From: Chryseolinea sp. H1M3-3
GTDB taxonomy: Bacteria > Bacteroidota > Bacteroidia > Cytophagales > Cyclobacteriaceae
DNA length: 64,000 bases
Assembly (NCBI RefSeq): GCF_029360725.1
Contig: NZ_JARKMY010000018.1
Location: 310,001-374,000, forward strand
Direction: 5' to 3'
The position numbers were made by a program, and so were the translations under genes. This document shows positions 35,701 to 43,400 of this stretch, piece after piece. The notes under the pieces are model-generated. The model made no database searches. It was not told the DNA's origin and worked only from the letters and a program-made list of their open reading frames with translations. Position 1 is the stretch's first letter. Each line of letters begins with the position of its first letter.

Positions 35701-38700
35701 ATGAATTTACCTTCATTAAGTATAAAAAAACCCGTTCTCGCTGGAGTATTCTCCGCGCTGATCGTGGTGATGGGTATTGTTGGCTGGAAATATCTTGGTA
35801 TTCGGGAATTTCCATTAACAGAGCCTCCGGTAATTGCAGCCATTACTTTTTATCCAGGTGCAAGCCCCGATGTTATTGCCTCAAAGATCACAAAACCTCT
35901 CGAAGAGTCCATTGCAGAAGCTAATGGCGTTCGCACTATTTCCTCCGAATCCAGGGAACAAGTAAGTATTATCTCGATTGAGTTTAACCGCGATATCGAC
36001 CTTGAGGACGCTCTAAATGATGTGCGTGATAAAGTAGCAAAAGCAAAAAATCAACTTCCGGCCGACGTTGATCCTCCCATTGTTGAAAAGGCAAGTTCTC
36101 CAGATAACCTGGTCGCATTTCTCGAGGTTGAGAGTGATACGCGGGATATAAAAGAAGTATCTCATCTGGCATCAACTGTTATCAAGGAAAGAATGCAATC
36201 AATCCCAGGCATACAAAGGATAAGCATCGTAGGTGAACACAAATACGCAATGCGTTTAAGGTTTGATCCAATTAAGCTTGCAGCTTTCAAATTAACGCCT
36301 GAAGACATCCGGTTAGCGTTACTACGCGAGAACATGGACCTCCCTTCAGGAAGAATTGAAGGGCAAACGAGTGAATTGAGTGTGAGAACACTTGGACGAC
36401 TTACAACTGCACAAGAATTCAATGACATGATCATCAAACAAAGTGGCAGTTCCATTATTCGATTAAAGGATATCGGACACGCGGAGTTGGGTGAAATGAA
36501 TGAAAGAAATGCCATTATTAACGGAACAGAAAAAGCGGACCGTGTTGGCGTGGGTGTTGCAATCCAGATTCAGCGAGGTGCAAATGCAATTGAAGTCGTT
36601 GATGAATTTTACAAACGGTTGGATCAGTTAAGAAAAGAAATTCCAAAAGAATACCGTTTAATAGTTGGCTTTGATTTCACGAAACCTGTAAGAGAGTCGA
36701 TCAAAGAAGTTGAGGAAACCTTATTTATTGCCTTTGGACTCGTGGTAATCATCATCTTCTTATTCCTTAGGGATTGGAGGTCAACGATAATCCCGGTATT
36801 GGCAATCCCTGTGTCAATTCTATCAGCTTTTTTCATCATGTACATCGCAGGATTTTCAATCAATGTATTAACACTTCTTGGGCTCGTTTTATCTATCGGT
36901 CTCGTTGTCGATGACGCGATAGTAGTATTGGAGAATATTTACAAAAAGGTTGAGGAAGGAATGACACCTGTTCAGGCAGCTTTTGCCGGATCAAAAGAGA
37001 TCTACTTCGCTGTAATTTCCACTACTATAACACTGGCTGCAGTATTTCTACCCATCGTGTTTATGGGAGGGATCAGCGGCCAATTATTTAAAGAATTTGC
37101 AATTGTAGTTTCAGGATCAGTTTTGGTTTCAGCCTTTGTTGCATTGACACTTTCCCCAATGTTGAGTGCGTACCTATTAAAGAAGCATGATAAACCTAAC
37201 TGGCTTCATCGGGTAACAGAACCATTTTTTATCATATTAAATAATGGGTATGCCAGGCTATTAAATGCCTTTATGAAGTTCAGATGGCTGGCTTGGGTAT
37301 TCCTTATTGGCAGCGGAGGTTTGATTTTCTATTTGGGCCAAAAGCTTCCATCAGAATTAGCTCCCATCGAAGACCGGTCAAATATGCTCTTGATTGCAAT
37401 TGCGCCTGAAGGAGTTTCATATGATTTCATGAAAAAGAACATGACTGAGGTTGGCCACTATGTAAATGATAATACAGAAGGCTTGTATCAGACCTACTCA
37501 ATGGTTGCAATATCATTTATTCCAGCACCTGCTCCCGTAAACGTGGCAGTTCAAAGCATTTACCTGAAAGATCCTAAGGAAAGAAATGTAACAGCCCAAC
37601 AATTATATTATCAATACGGTGCTGCATCAGGACAGTTCAGAAACATATTGCTTTTCCCATATATGCCACCCACTATCGGAACGCGGTATGGTGGCGGTCA
37701 GCCGGTTCAGTATGTTTTACAAGCTTCAAGCCTCGACAGTTTGGCCACTATACTACCTAAGTTTCTCGGTGCAGCCAGGCAAAGCAGTAAGCTCATGTTT
37801 GTTGACAGCGATCTGAAAATTAACAAGCCTGAACTTAAAATAAATATTGACAGGCAAAAAGCCGCGCTTATGGGTGTTTCAATCCAGGAAGTAGCAAGGG
37901 CTTTGCAGCTATCGCTTTCTGGTCAGCGTTATGGTTATTTCTTAAGAAATGATCGACAGTATGAAGTGATAGGCCAGGTAGAGAAATTAAATCGAAATGA
38001 TATTGGCGATCTCCGTTCGATCTATGTGAGATCTTCAAATGAACAAATGATCTCCCTTGATAACCTTGTATCAATCGAGGAAGGAATAAGTCCGGCAGCT
38101 ATCTATCGGTATGATCAATATACCTCTGCTACAATATCGGCTGGCCTGGCTCCAGGTGTAAGTCTTGACGAGGGTATAAAAGAGATGGAACGTATTAAGA
38201 TGGAAGTGTTGGGTGAAAGCTTTAAGTCAACGCTGGCAGGTCAATCCCGCGATTACGTTGAAAGTCAAGGCAATCTTTCATTCACTTTGATACTTGCGCT
38301 GCTACTTATCTACATGATACTCGCCGCCCAATTTGAGAGCCTGCGAGATCCGCTGATCATCATGCTAACTGTCCCCATGGCTGTGACTGGTGCACTGCTA
38401 AGTCTGGAGTGGTTTGGCCAGAGTTTGAACGTGTTCAGCCAAATTGGTATAATCACGCTGGTTGGGCTTATAACGAAGAATGGGATTCTCATCGTAGAAT
38501 TTGCCAATCACCTAAAGGATACCGGGCTTTCAAAATTCGACGCTGCAACCCAGGCTGCTGAACAAAGATTCAGACCAATTCTTATGACTTCTCTCGCAAT
38601 GATCTTTGGTGCATTACCTATTGCACTTACAAACAACTCAAGGCAATCATTGGGGATTGTAATCGCAGGAGGTTTAATCTTCGCCGGGATCCTTACCCTG

Positions 38701-38799
38701 TTCATTATTCCAGCCGTCTATTCTTACATCTCGTCATCAAAAATAAAGAAAGAAGTTATTGACGAGTCCGAAGCGTTACAACTGCATACCATTAATTAA
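35701..38799 (+). CDS. RND efflux pump of the HAE1 (AcrB-like) type
   Basis: A complete 1032-residue RND permease. It has twelve transmembrane segments and two large periplasmic porter loops. The proton-relay acidic pair is in helix 4 (SIGLVVDDAIVVLENIYKKV, about residues 398-417), and the family motif GITSxxx-like PGASPDVIASKITKPLEESI lies at residues 53-72. The sequence belongs to the HAE1 (drug/multisubstrate) branch, not the CusA metal branch. Its substrate is unknown: the regulon motif and copper context suggest metal-linked toxic compounds. It works with the adaptor at 34634 and TolC at 38808. Confidence 0.9.
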   Translation: MNLPSLSIKKPVLAGVFSALIVVMGIVGWKYLGIREFPLTEPPVIAAITFYPGASPDVIASKITKPLEESIAEANGVRTISSESREQVSIISIEFNRDIDLEDALNDVRDKVAKAKNQLPADVDPPIVEKASSPDNLVAFLEVESDTRDIKEVSHLASTVIKERMQSIPGIQRISIVGEHKYAMRLRFDPIKLAAFKLTPEDIRLALLRENMDLPSGRIEGQTSELSVRTLGRLTTAQEFNDMIIKQSGSSIIRLKDIGHAELGEMNERNAIINGTEKADRVGVGVAIQIQRGANAIEVVDEFYKRLDQLRKEIPKEYRLIVGFDFTKPVRESIKEVEETLFIAFGLVVIIIFLFLRDWRSTIIPVLAIPVSILSAFFIMYIAGFSINVLTLLGLVLSIGLVVDDAIVVLENIYKKVEEGMTPVQAAFAGSKEIYFAVISTTITLAAVFLPIVFMGGISGQLFKEFAIVVSGSVLVSAFVALTLSPMLSAYLLKKHDKPNWLHRVTEPFFIILNNGYARLLNAFMKFRWLAWVFLIGSGGLIFYLGQKLPSELAPIEDRSNMLLIAIAPEGVSYDFMKKNMTEVGHYVNDNTEGLYQTYSMVAISFIPAPAPVNVAVQSIYLKDPKERNVTAQQLYYQYGAASGQFRNILLFPYMPPTIGTRYGGGQPVQYVLQASSLDSLATILPKFLGAARQSSKLMFVDSDLKINKPELKINIDRQKAALMGVSIQEVARALQLSLSGQRYGYFLRNDRQYEVIGQVEKLNRNDIGDLRSIYVRSSNEQMISLDNLVSIEEGISPAAIYRYDQYTSATISAGLAPGVSLDEGIKEMERIKMEVLGESFKSTLAGQSRDYVESQGNLSFTLILALLLIYMILAAQFESLRDPLIIMLTVPMAVTGALLSLEWFGQSLNVFSQIGIITLVGLITKNGILIVEFANHLKDTGLSKFDAATQAAEQRFRPILMTSLAMIFGALPIALTNNSRQSLGIVIAGGLIFAGILTLFIIPAVYSYISSSKIKKEVIDESEALQLHTIN

Positions 38800-38807
38800 A
38801 TCCAATC

Positions 38808-40142
38808 ATGAAAAATATCTCAAACTGGTGGACGGGAATAGCCCTCTTTGCAACCCTAAGCCTACATGCACAAGACAGAAAGCTATCTCTTCCAGAAGCC
38901 CTAACCATTGCAAGGGAAAATAATAAAGGGTTAAAGATCGAAATGCTTGAAACCAAATCAGCACACGAAGAAACAAATATTTCGAAAGCATTCATGCTGC
39001 CAAGTATCTCAGCAACTGGTGGATATTCATACTATTTTGACAGGCAAGTCATATTCATGCCAGGAGCATTTACAGGCAACGATACAGAACCAGTCGTTGA
39101 TGTCGCCGTGGGTGGAAAGAATACATTTAACACGTATCTATCAATTCACCAGCCAATCGTATTTGAGGCGGCAAGAAGGCAAATTAAATCTTCACGAATC
39201 AATGAGTCTGTTCAAGAACTTGATGTAAAAGATCGTCTCGCACAGGTAACGGTTGACGTTACTGCCACATACTATAAAGCGTTGCTCATTCAGGAAAGCA
39301 TTGAACTAAATAGGCAAAGCTTCGCTCGCAACCAGAGGTCACTAGAAGATTCCAGAATGTTGCTGCTACAAGGGAAAAATCTTAAAGTTGATACTCTGAG
39401 AAATTTCATAGTTGTCGAAAACCTTAAGACGACCATTTCTTACCTGGAAAATCAAAGAAAAGTGGCTCTGTTGCAATTACAGCAGTTGCTCGGGACGAAT
39501 AAAATTGAAATGCTGGTGTTGACGGATAGTCTAACACACGATAGGGAAGGCGGATACTTTGCAGCGGGGGAATCGCTATATACTGATGCAATTCAGAATC
39601 GACCGGACATTCAAATACAAAAACTTAATGTTGAATTAAGCAAAAACTTATTGAGTCAAAGCAAAGCTCAACGGCTTCCAACGCTTTCCGTGGTTGGCAT
39701 GTATCAAATACAAGCACAAGCTGACAACAGGACTTTTGATTCGTATCGATGGCCAAAAACATCCTTTCTCGGCTTGCAAGCAAATGTACCGATCTTTACG
39801 GGAAACAGAATCAATTCAAAGATTCGGCAATCGAACATTCAGTTACAAAGCAGCGTGCTACGTTTAGAAGATGCTACGGAAAAAGCGAACACTGAAATTG
39901 CAACCCTGCAAAACAATCTCAAGGAAGTAGTCCAACGTGTTTCAGTTCAGGAACGAACTGTACATGCTGCTGAAATGAATTTCACAATTGTCAACGACCG
40001 TTACAGGAATGGTTTGAGCTCGCGCCTTGAGTTGTCAGATGCCGAGCTGGCTTTGACTGAATCTAAGATGAATCGTCTTAATCTAATTTTCAATGTTAAA
40101 ATGGCTAAATTGGTATTAGATAAAGCACTTGGACTACTTTAG
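38808..40142 (+). CDS. TolC-family outer-membrane channel of the HAE1 pump
   Basis: A 444-residue protein with a signal peptide (residues 1-21) and the TolC helix-barrel organisation. The two homologous halves are seen in LPEALTIARENNKGLKIEML and the later SLTDAIQNRPDIQIQKLNVE-like section, with barrel parts ending SFLGLQANVPIFTGNR. It follows the RND gene by 8 bp, so it is the dedicated outer channel of that pump. Its last bases lie 16 bp before the start chosen for the cyclase-YHS gene. Confidence 0.88.
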   Translation: MKNISNWWTGIALFATLSLHAQDRKLSLPEALTIARENNKGLKIEMLETKSAHEETNISKAFMLPSISATGGYSYYFDRQVIFMPGAFTGNDTEPVVDVAVGGKNTFNTYLSIHQPIVFEAARRQIKSSRINESVQELDVKDRLAQVTVDVTATYYKALLIQESIELNRQSFARNQRSLEDSRMLLLQGKNLKVDTLRNFIVVENLKTTISYLENQRKVALLQLQQLLGTNKIEMLVLTDSLTHDREGGYFAAGESLYTDAIQNRPDIQIQKLNVELSKNLLSQSKAQRLPTLSVVGMYQIQAQADNRTFDSYRWPKTSFLGLQANVPIFTGNRINSKIRQSNIQLQSSVLRLEDATEKANTEIATLQNNLKEVVQRVSVQERTVHAAEMNFTIVNDRYRNGLSSRLELSDAELALTESKMNRLNLIFNVKMAKLVLDKALGLL

Positions 40143-40158
40143 TGGACAACAAGGAAGC

Positions 40159-40815
40159 ATGGAAAAAGAAATCTCAATCCTGATGGCAGATCTCACTGGA
40201 TACACCGCGATGACTGATGTTCACGGCGGTGCTTCAGCTGCCAGGATTGTGAATAAATACATGGAAATTGTTAATGGTGCTTGTTCGGGTACAACCAAGG
40301 TAATGCAGCGAGTTGGAGACCAAGTGGTGATGATTGCAGACAATACGGTCGATCTTATTGCAACGGTCAACCAGATAAACGCATTGACTCTTGAGCAAAA
40401 CCACTTTCTTTCCATACACGCCGGAATGCATTTTGGCTCAGTCTTCATTGAAAATGAAAACCTTTTCGGGTCGACAATCAATGTAGCTTCCCGAATTATG
40501 AATATTGCATGCCGAGGCCAGATACTGTGTTCAGCATCGTTTTTTTCAAAAGTGCCTGCTACTCATCAACCTCAATTCAGACCCATCGGCAGCCATCGCT
40601 TCAAAAATGTCCTTGATGAAGTCGACCTATTTGAACTTTTACCTTTATCAAATGCTAGCCTTTTGCATGTAGATCCTGTTTGCCACATGCATATAGATCC
40701 TGCTAAAGCCTTAAGTAGTTGTGTATACAATAGGTCAACTTACCATTTCTGCAGTGAACATTGCTCGCAACTATTCCATTCCTCCCCGGGCAAATTCTTG
40801 CTGGGACAGCAATGA
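40159..40815 (+). CDS. Class III nucleotidyl cyclase domain fused to a YHS metal-binding domain
   Basis: ATG at 40159 follows AAGGAAGC, a fair ribosome site, and gives 218 residues. Residues 1-165 are a class III cyclase homology domain. The first metal Asp is in ILMADLTGYTAMTD (about residues 6-19), the second in QRVGDQVVMIAD (about 51-62), and GSTINVASRIM (about 105-115) carries the transition-state Asn and Arg. The canonical residues are therefore present, so it could make a cyclic nucleotide. Residues 175-218 are a YHS domain (DPVCHMHIDPAKA, YHFCSEHCSQLFHSSPGKF) that usually binds copper or other soft metals. It sits between the RND operon and the FNR-type gene. Confidence 0.8.
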   Translation: MEKEISILMADLTGYTAMTDVHGGASAARIVNKYMEIVNGACSGTTKVMQRVGDQVVMIADNTVDLIATVNQINALTLEQNHFLSIHAGMHFGSVFIENENLFGSTINVASRIMNIACRGQILCSASFFSKVPATHQPQFRPIGSHRFKNVLDEVDLFELLPLSNASLLHVDPVCHMHIDPAKALSSCVYNRSTYHFCSEHCSQLFHSSPGKFLLGQQ

Positions 40816-40827
40816 ACATCTAAATCC

Positions 40828-40852
40828 TATAAATCGTACCTGCTTAAGTACA
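40828..40852 (+). promoter_or_regulatory. Regulon motif, site F (before the 25-aa peptide)
   Basis: TATAA at 40828, six bases, CCTGC, TT, AAGTACA. It begins 74 bp before the start codon at 40902. A partial copy at 40997 (TATAA, six bases, CCCGC) lies 174 bp before the FNR-type gene. Confidence 0.55.
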
Positions 40853-40901
40853 AGTGCTGCCCTACGTGATTGAGGTATCTTTATCTCATTAAAAGTCAGC
40901 A

Positions 40902-40979
40902 ATGAAAAATTTTAGTAGAGCAATTTTATTAGCGGTGGGGATTATGGTGGCTATGTTGTGCATTAGCGTTGTATTTTAG
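40902..40979 (+). CDS. 25-residue hydrophobic membrane peptide
   Basis: A short frame reads MKNFSRAILLAVGIMVAMLC, ISVVF, stop. A basic N-terminus is followed by one uninterrupted hydrophobic helix of about 18 residues, the pattern of a small inner-membrane peptide. It has a regulon motif 74 bp upstream, the same position as in the metal genes around it. No family is recognised. Whether it is translated is not shown by sequence. Confidence 0.5.
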   Translation: MKNFSRAILLAVGIMVAMLCISVVF

Positions 40980-41111
40980 ATTTTAATACAACGAAATATA
41001 AATACAACCCGCCCATCCAAACATCACGTTTCAGTCGGCATGATCTACAAGCGCTCCACTTAAAAGAATGCGGGTCATTATCGGTGCTGCGGTAACTGGT
41101 TCGTTTAATTT

Positions 41112-41136
41112 TATAAAACTTACCGGTTTATGTATA
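41112..41136 (+). promoter_or_regulatory. Regulon motif, site B (before the FNR-type reductase)
   Basis: TATAA at 41112, six bases, CCGGT, TT, ATGTATA. It begins 59 bp before ATG at 41171. The CCGG centre and the TATA ends give an approximate dyad. Confidence 0.6.
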
Positions 41137-41170
41137 AGGTACCGCCTTTTCAAACATTGTTAGTTTGAAT

Positions 41171-42211
41171 ATGAAACTGGAAATTGTTAGGACGTCGAAA
41201 CCCACTGATGATTCAATAAGCTTATACTTTCGAAAGACCGGGATATTAGAACAATACAAGGCGGGGCAACATGCATTATTGTCCTTCAAAGTCAATAACG
41301 AACCATTTAAAAGGACTTATTCTTTTCATACATCTCCACAACAAGATAAGGATGCAGGAATCACGGTTCGTGCTATAGTGGGCGGGTTGATATCGAACTA
41401 TCTTCAATCAATGAAGGGAAGCCCTGAAATCGTTCTTGAGGGAGTATCCGGTGAATTTTCGATTGACCCTCATACTAGTAATAAGCGTCATCTGGTGATG
41501 TTTGCGGCAGGCAGCGGGATCACACCAATTATGTCTATTCTGAAAACCATTCTGTACAATGAACCGCATTCCGCTATCTCCCTGATTTACACCAACAGAA
41601 GTTACTCAACAATTATTTTTAAGGACGCCCTTTTATTGCTTAGACGCTTATTTAAGGAGAGGCTTAAGGTTTATCACATTCTCACACAAGAAGAAAGGGT
41701 GCCCGCGGGCTTTGAAGTTTTTTACAGGGGACGTCCTTCGAAATTGATCATCAAGAAAATGCTTAAGAACATTTCGGATGAAATTCCAAATAAGGTCGAA
41801 TACTTTTTGTGCGGGCCCTCTTCTTTAATTAAATTAATCGAGGAGACGATTTACTCTGTTGATGCTGAGGCAAAGATATATAAAGAGCACTTTTTCCTAC
41901 CGCAAGAAAAACAGGAATTTGACTTTTCTAATCTTCCGACTCGTGAAGTTAGTGTCCACGTAAAAGGTGAAGAAAAATTCTTGATTGTCCGGAGTGGTAA
42001 GTCCATTCTACAGGCAGCAATTGACAATAGCGTAAAGTTGCCATTTTCTTGTACGGAAGGGCAATGCGGCACTTGCCGCGCGCAACTGATCCGCGGTGAA
42101 GTCAAGCTTCGAAGAAATCACATCCTGAGTGAAGATGAACTGAAAAGCGGCCAGATACTTTTATGCCAGGGGTTTCCAACTTCAGACGGAATTGCCATAA
42201 AATCCAGTTGA
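41171..42211 (+). CDS. Flavoprotein reductase with 2Fe-2S ferredoxin domain (FNR/PaaE-like)
   Basis: ATG at 41171 is used (a TTG two codons earlier is less likely). The 346-residue product has an FAD domain (KRTYSFHTSP, about residues 48-57), an NAD(P)-binding domain (MFAAGSGITPIMSILKTI, about 110-127) and a C-terminal plant-type 2Fe-2S ferredoxin. The cluster cysteines are in FSCTEGQCGTCRAQ (about 292-305), the last being in LLCQGFP. It passes electrons from NAD(P)H to an unknown acceptor. The adjacent motif and metal genes suggest a role in metal or oxidative stress, which is only inferred. Confidence 0.85.
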   Translation: MKLEIVRTSKPTDDSISLYFRKTGILEQYKAGQHALLSFKVNNEPFKRTYSFHTSPQQDKDAGITVRAIVGGLISNYLQSMKGSPEIVLEGVSGEFSIDPHTSNKRHLVMFAAGSGITPIMSILKTILYNEPHSAISLIYTNRSYSTIIFKDALLLLRRLFKERLKVYHILTQEERVPAGFEVFYRGRPSKLIIKKMLKNISDEIPNKVEYFLCGPSSLIKLIEETIYSVDAEAKIYKEHFFLPQEKQEFDFSNLPTREVSVHVKGEEKFLIVRSGKSILQAAIDNSVKLPFSCTEGQCGTCRAQLIRGEVKLRRNHILSEDELKSGQILLCQGFPTSDGIAIKSS

Positions 42212-42217
42212 TAATTA

Positions 42218-42242
42218 TATAAACCTTCCCCGCTTTAATGTA
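42218..42242 (+). promoter_or_regulatory. Regulon motif, site C (before the first HMA mini-protein)
   Basis: TATAA at 42218, six bases, CCCGC, TT, TAATGTA. It begins 76 bp before the start codon at 42294 and 7 bp after the reductase stop. Confidence 0.6.
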
Positions 42243-42293
42243 AAGCTTTCTACTACGTTCCAACGTTATTTACATATAAAACATAAACAAAAT

Positions 42294-42500
42294 ATGGAAA
42301 CGATAAATCTGACAATCCCCACTATGAAAAGCACGCATTGCCAAATGACTGTGACGAACACGGTAACGGCTATCGGTGGAAATGTAAAGTCGGTTGCGCC
42401 GACCAAAGCAGAAATCGAACTGTCGAACGGGCTGACGAAAGAGGCGGTAGTTTCAGCTATTCAAAAAGCGGGATACAATGTCGTAAATGGAATTCTTTAA
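42294..42500 (+). CDS. HMA-like mini-protein with incomplete metal site
   Basis: The 68-residue product has the size and strand-helix pattern of an HMA chaperone. The position of the usual MxCxxC is MKSTHCQMT (about residues 11-19), so the first Cys is replaced by Ser and only one remains. The C-terminal half (EAVVSAIQKAGYNVVNGIL) is typical. A single Cys could still take part in a shared site between two proteins. It is followed by a normal HMA protein after 13 bp. Confidence 0.75.
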   Translation: METINLTIPTMKSTHCQMTVTNTVTAIGGNVKSVAPTKAEIELSNGLTKEAVVSAIQKAGYNVVNGIL

Positions 42501-42513
42501 ACTTTAACTAAAA

Positions 42514-42720
42514 ATGGAAACAACAAAATTCAAAACAAACATAAAGTGTTCAGGGTGCGTAGCGAAAGTAACTCCTTTCCTGAACGAAGCTTTAGGCGAC
42601 GACAATTGGGAAGTTGATTACAATAACCCATCAAAAGTGCTGACAGTTGTCGGTGAGGATGACAAGTCAAAGGTTATTCAGGCAGTGGAGAAGGCGGGAT
42701 ACAAAGCCGAGGCACTTTAA
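42514..42720 (+). CDS. HMA copper-chaperone-like protein
   Basis: A 68-residue HMA protein with an intact CxxC, NIKCSGCVAKV (about residues 9-19), and the closing helix EKAGYKAEAL. It probably carries Cu(I) in the cytoplasm to CopA or a regulator. It has no transmembrane part. A strong terminator follows at 42742, so the pair forms the last unit of this block. Confidence 0.85.
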   Translation: METTKFKTNIKCSGCVAKVTPFLNEALGDDNWEVDYNNPSKVLTVVGEDDKSKVIQAVEKAGYKAEAL

Positions 42721-42741
42721 AAAGCCGACTTAATGGTACGG

Positions 42742-42773
42742 AGGTCGTGGGATTCTTTCCACGACCTTTTTTT
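42742..42773 (+). terminator. Terminator after the HMA pair
   Basis: AGGTCGTGG at 42742-42750 pairs with CCACGACCT at 42759-42767, and seven T follow. Confidence 0.8.
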
Positions 42774-42880
42774 ATTCCCGAAAATGTGACAAAGATCATG
42801 TTTCCGTATGGGCAAAAGTCAAATCGTAGCACAATGACAATTGTAATCTTTACCTATTGTTGATTAAAACACACATATCA

Positions 42881-43354
42881 ATGAAAAACAGAACACTTTT
42901 AATGATAATGCTACTCATGTTTGCATTTTCATTTGTAAACGCGCAAGAGGCGCAACAGAAAAGAGAGATGCCACCTAAGCACAGAGGCATGCACCCACGC
43001 TTACAGGCGGACGGAACGGTAATCGATGATAGTGGCAAAACGCTTGGGTCTATTAAAAATGGAAAAGTATGTGACGAAACCGGAAAAGTGATCGGTGTAA
43101 TCTCCGGCCATGGGGATGTCACAACTGCAAGTGGAAAAACTATCGGAAAAATCCAGAAAGACGGAAGCTACAAATCAATGAAAGGACACGTTGTAACAAC
43201 CGACCCCGATGGAGTTGTGAAAGTTGCTGGAAAGGAAGTTGCAAAAGTCGAATCTGGCTACAAAGACAAGTCTCATGGTTGCGCCCTTCATTGCTTCTTT
43301 AGCTCCGAAAATGAGGATGCTAAAGAAATCGACAAGGACGTTAAGGACAAGTAG
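42881..43354 (+). CDS. Secreted repeat protein of unknown function
   Basis: ATG at 42881 gives a signal peptide (residues 1-22: LLMIMLLMFAFSFVNA). The mature part holds about four short G-x-x-I/V repeats (DGTVIDDSGKTLGSIKNG, KVCDETGKVIGVI, TASGKTIGKI, DPDGVVKVAGKEVAK), like a small beta-solenoid. It ends with a Cys/His-rich stretch (SHGCALHCFF) and an acidic tail. Function is unknown. It precedes the ATP-cone gene. Confidence 0.65.
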   Translation: MKNRTLLMIMLLMFAFSFVNAQEAQQKREMPPKHRGMHPRLQADGTVIDDSGKTLGSIKNGKVCDETGKVIGVISGHGDVTTASGKTIGKIQKDGSYKSMKGHVVTTDPDGVVKVAGKEVAKVESGYKDKSHGCALHCFFSSENEDAKEIDKDVKDK

Positions 43355-43400
43355 TGAAAAGCCTACAACCGGACGCCTCTTTTAATTCACTGACAACGTT

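Noticed and set aside
34634-40142. A CusCBA metal system for the HAE1 pump
   Set aside because: The permease has the HAE1 pattern and lacks the CusA features seen in the two split pumps, so it was not called a metal pump.
40997-41021. A sixth full regulon site (TATAA, six bases, CCCGC)
   Set aside because: It lies 174 bp before the next start codon, unlike the others at 59-78 bp, and its tail does not match, so it is not listed as a site.
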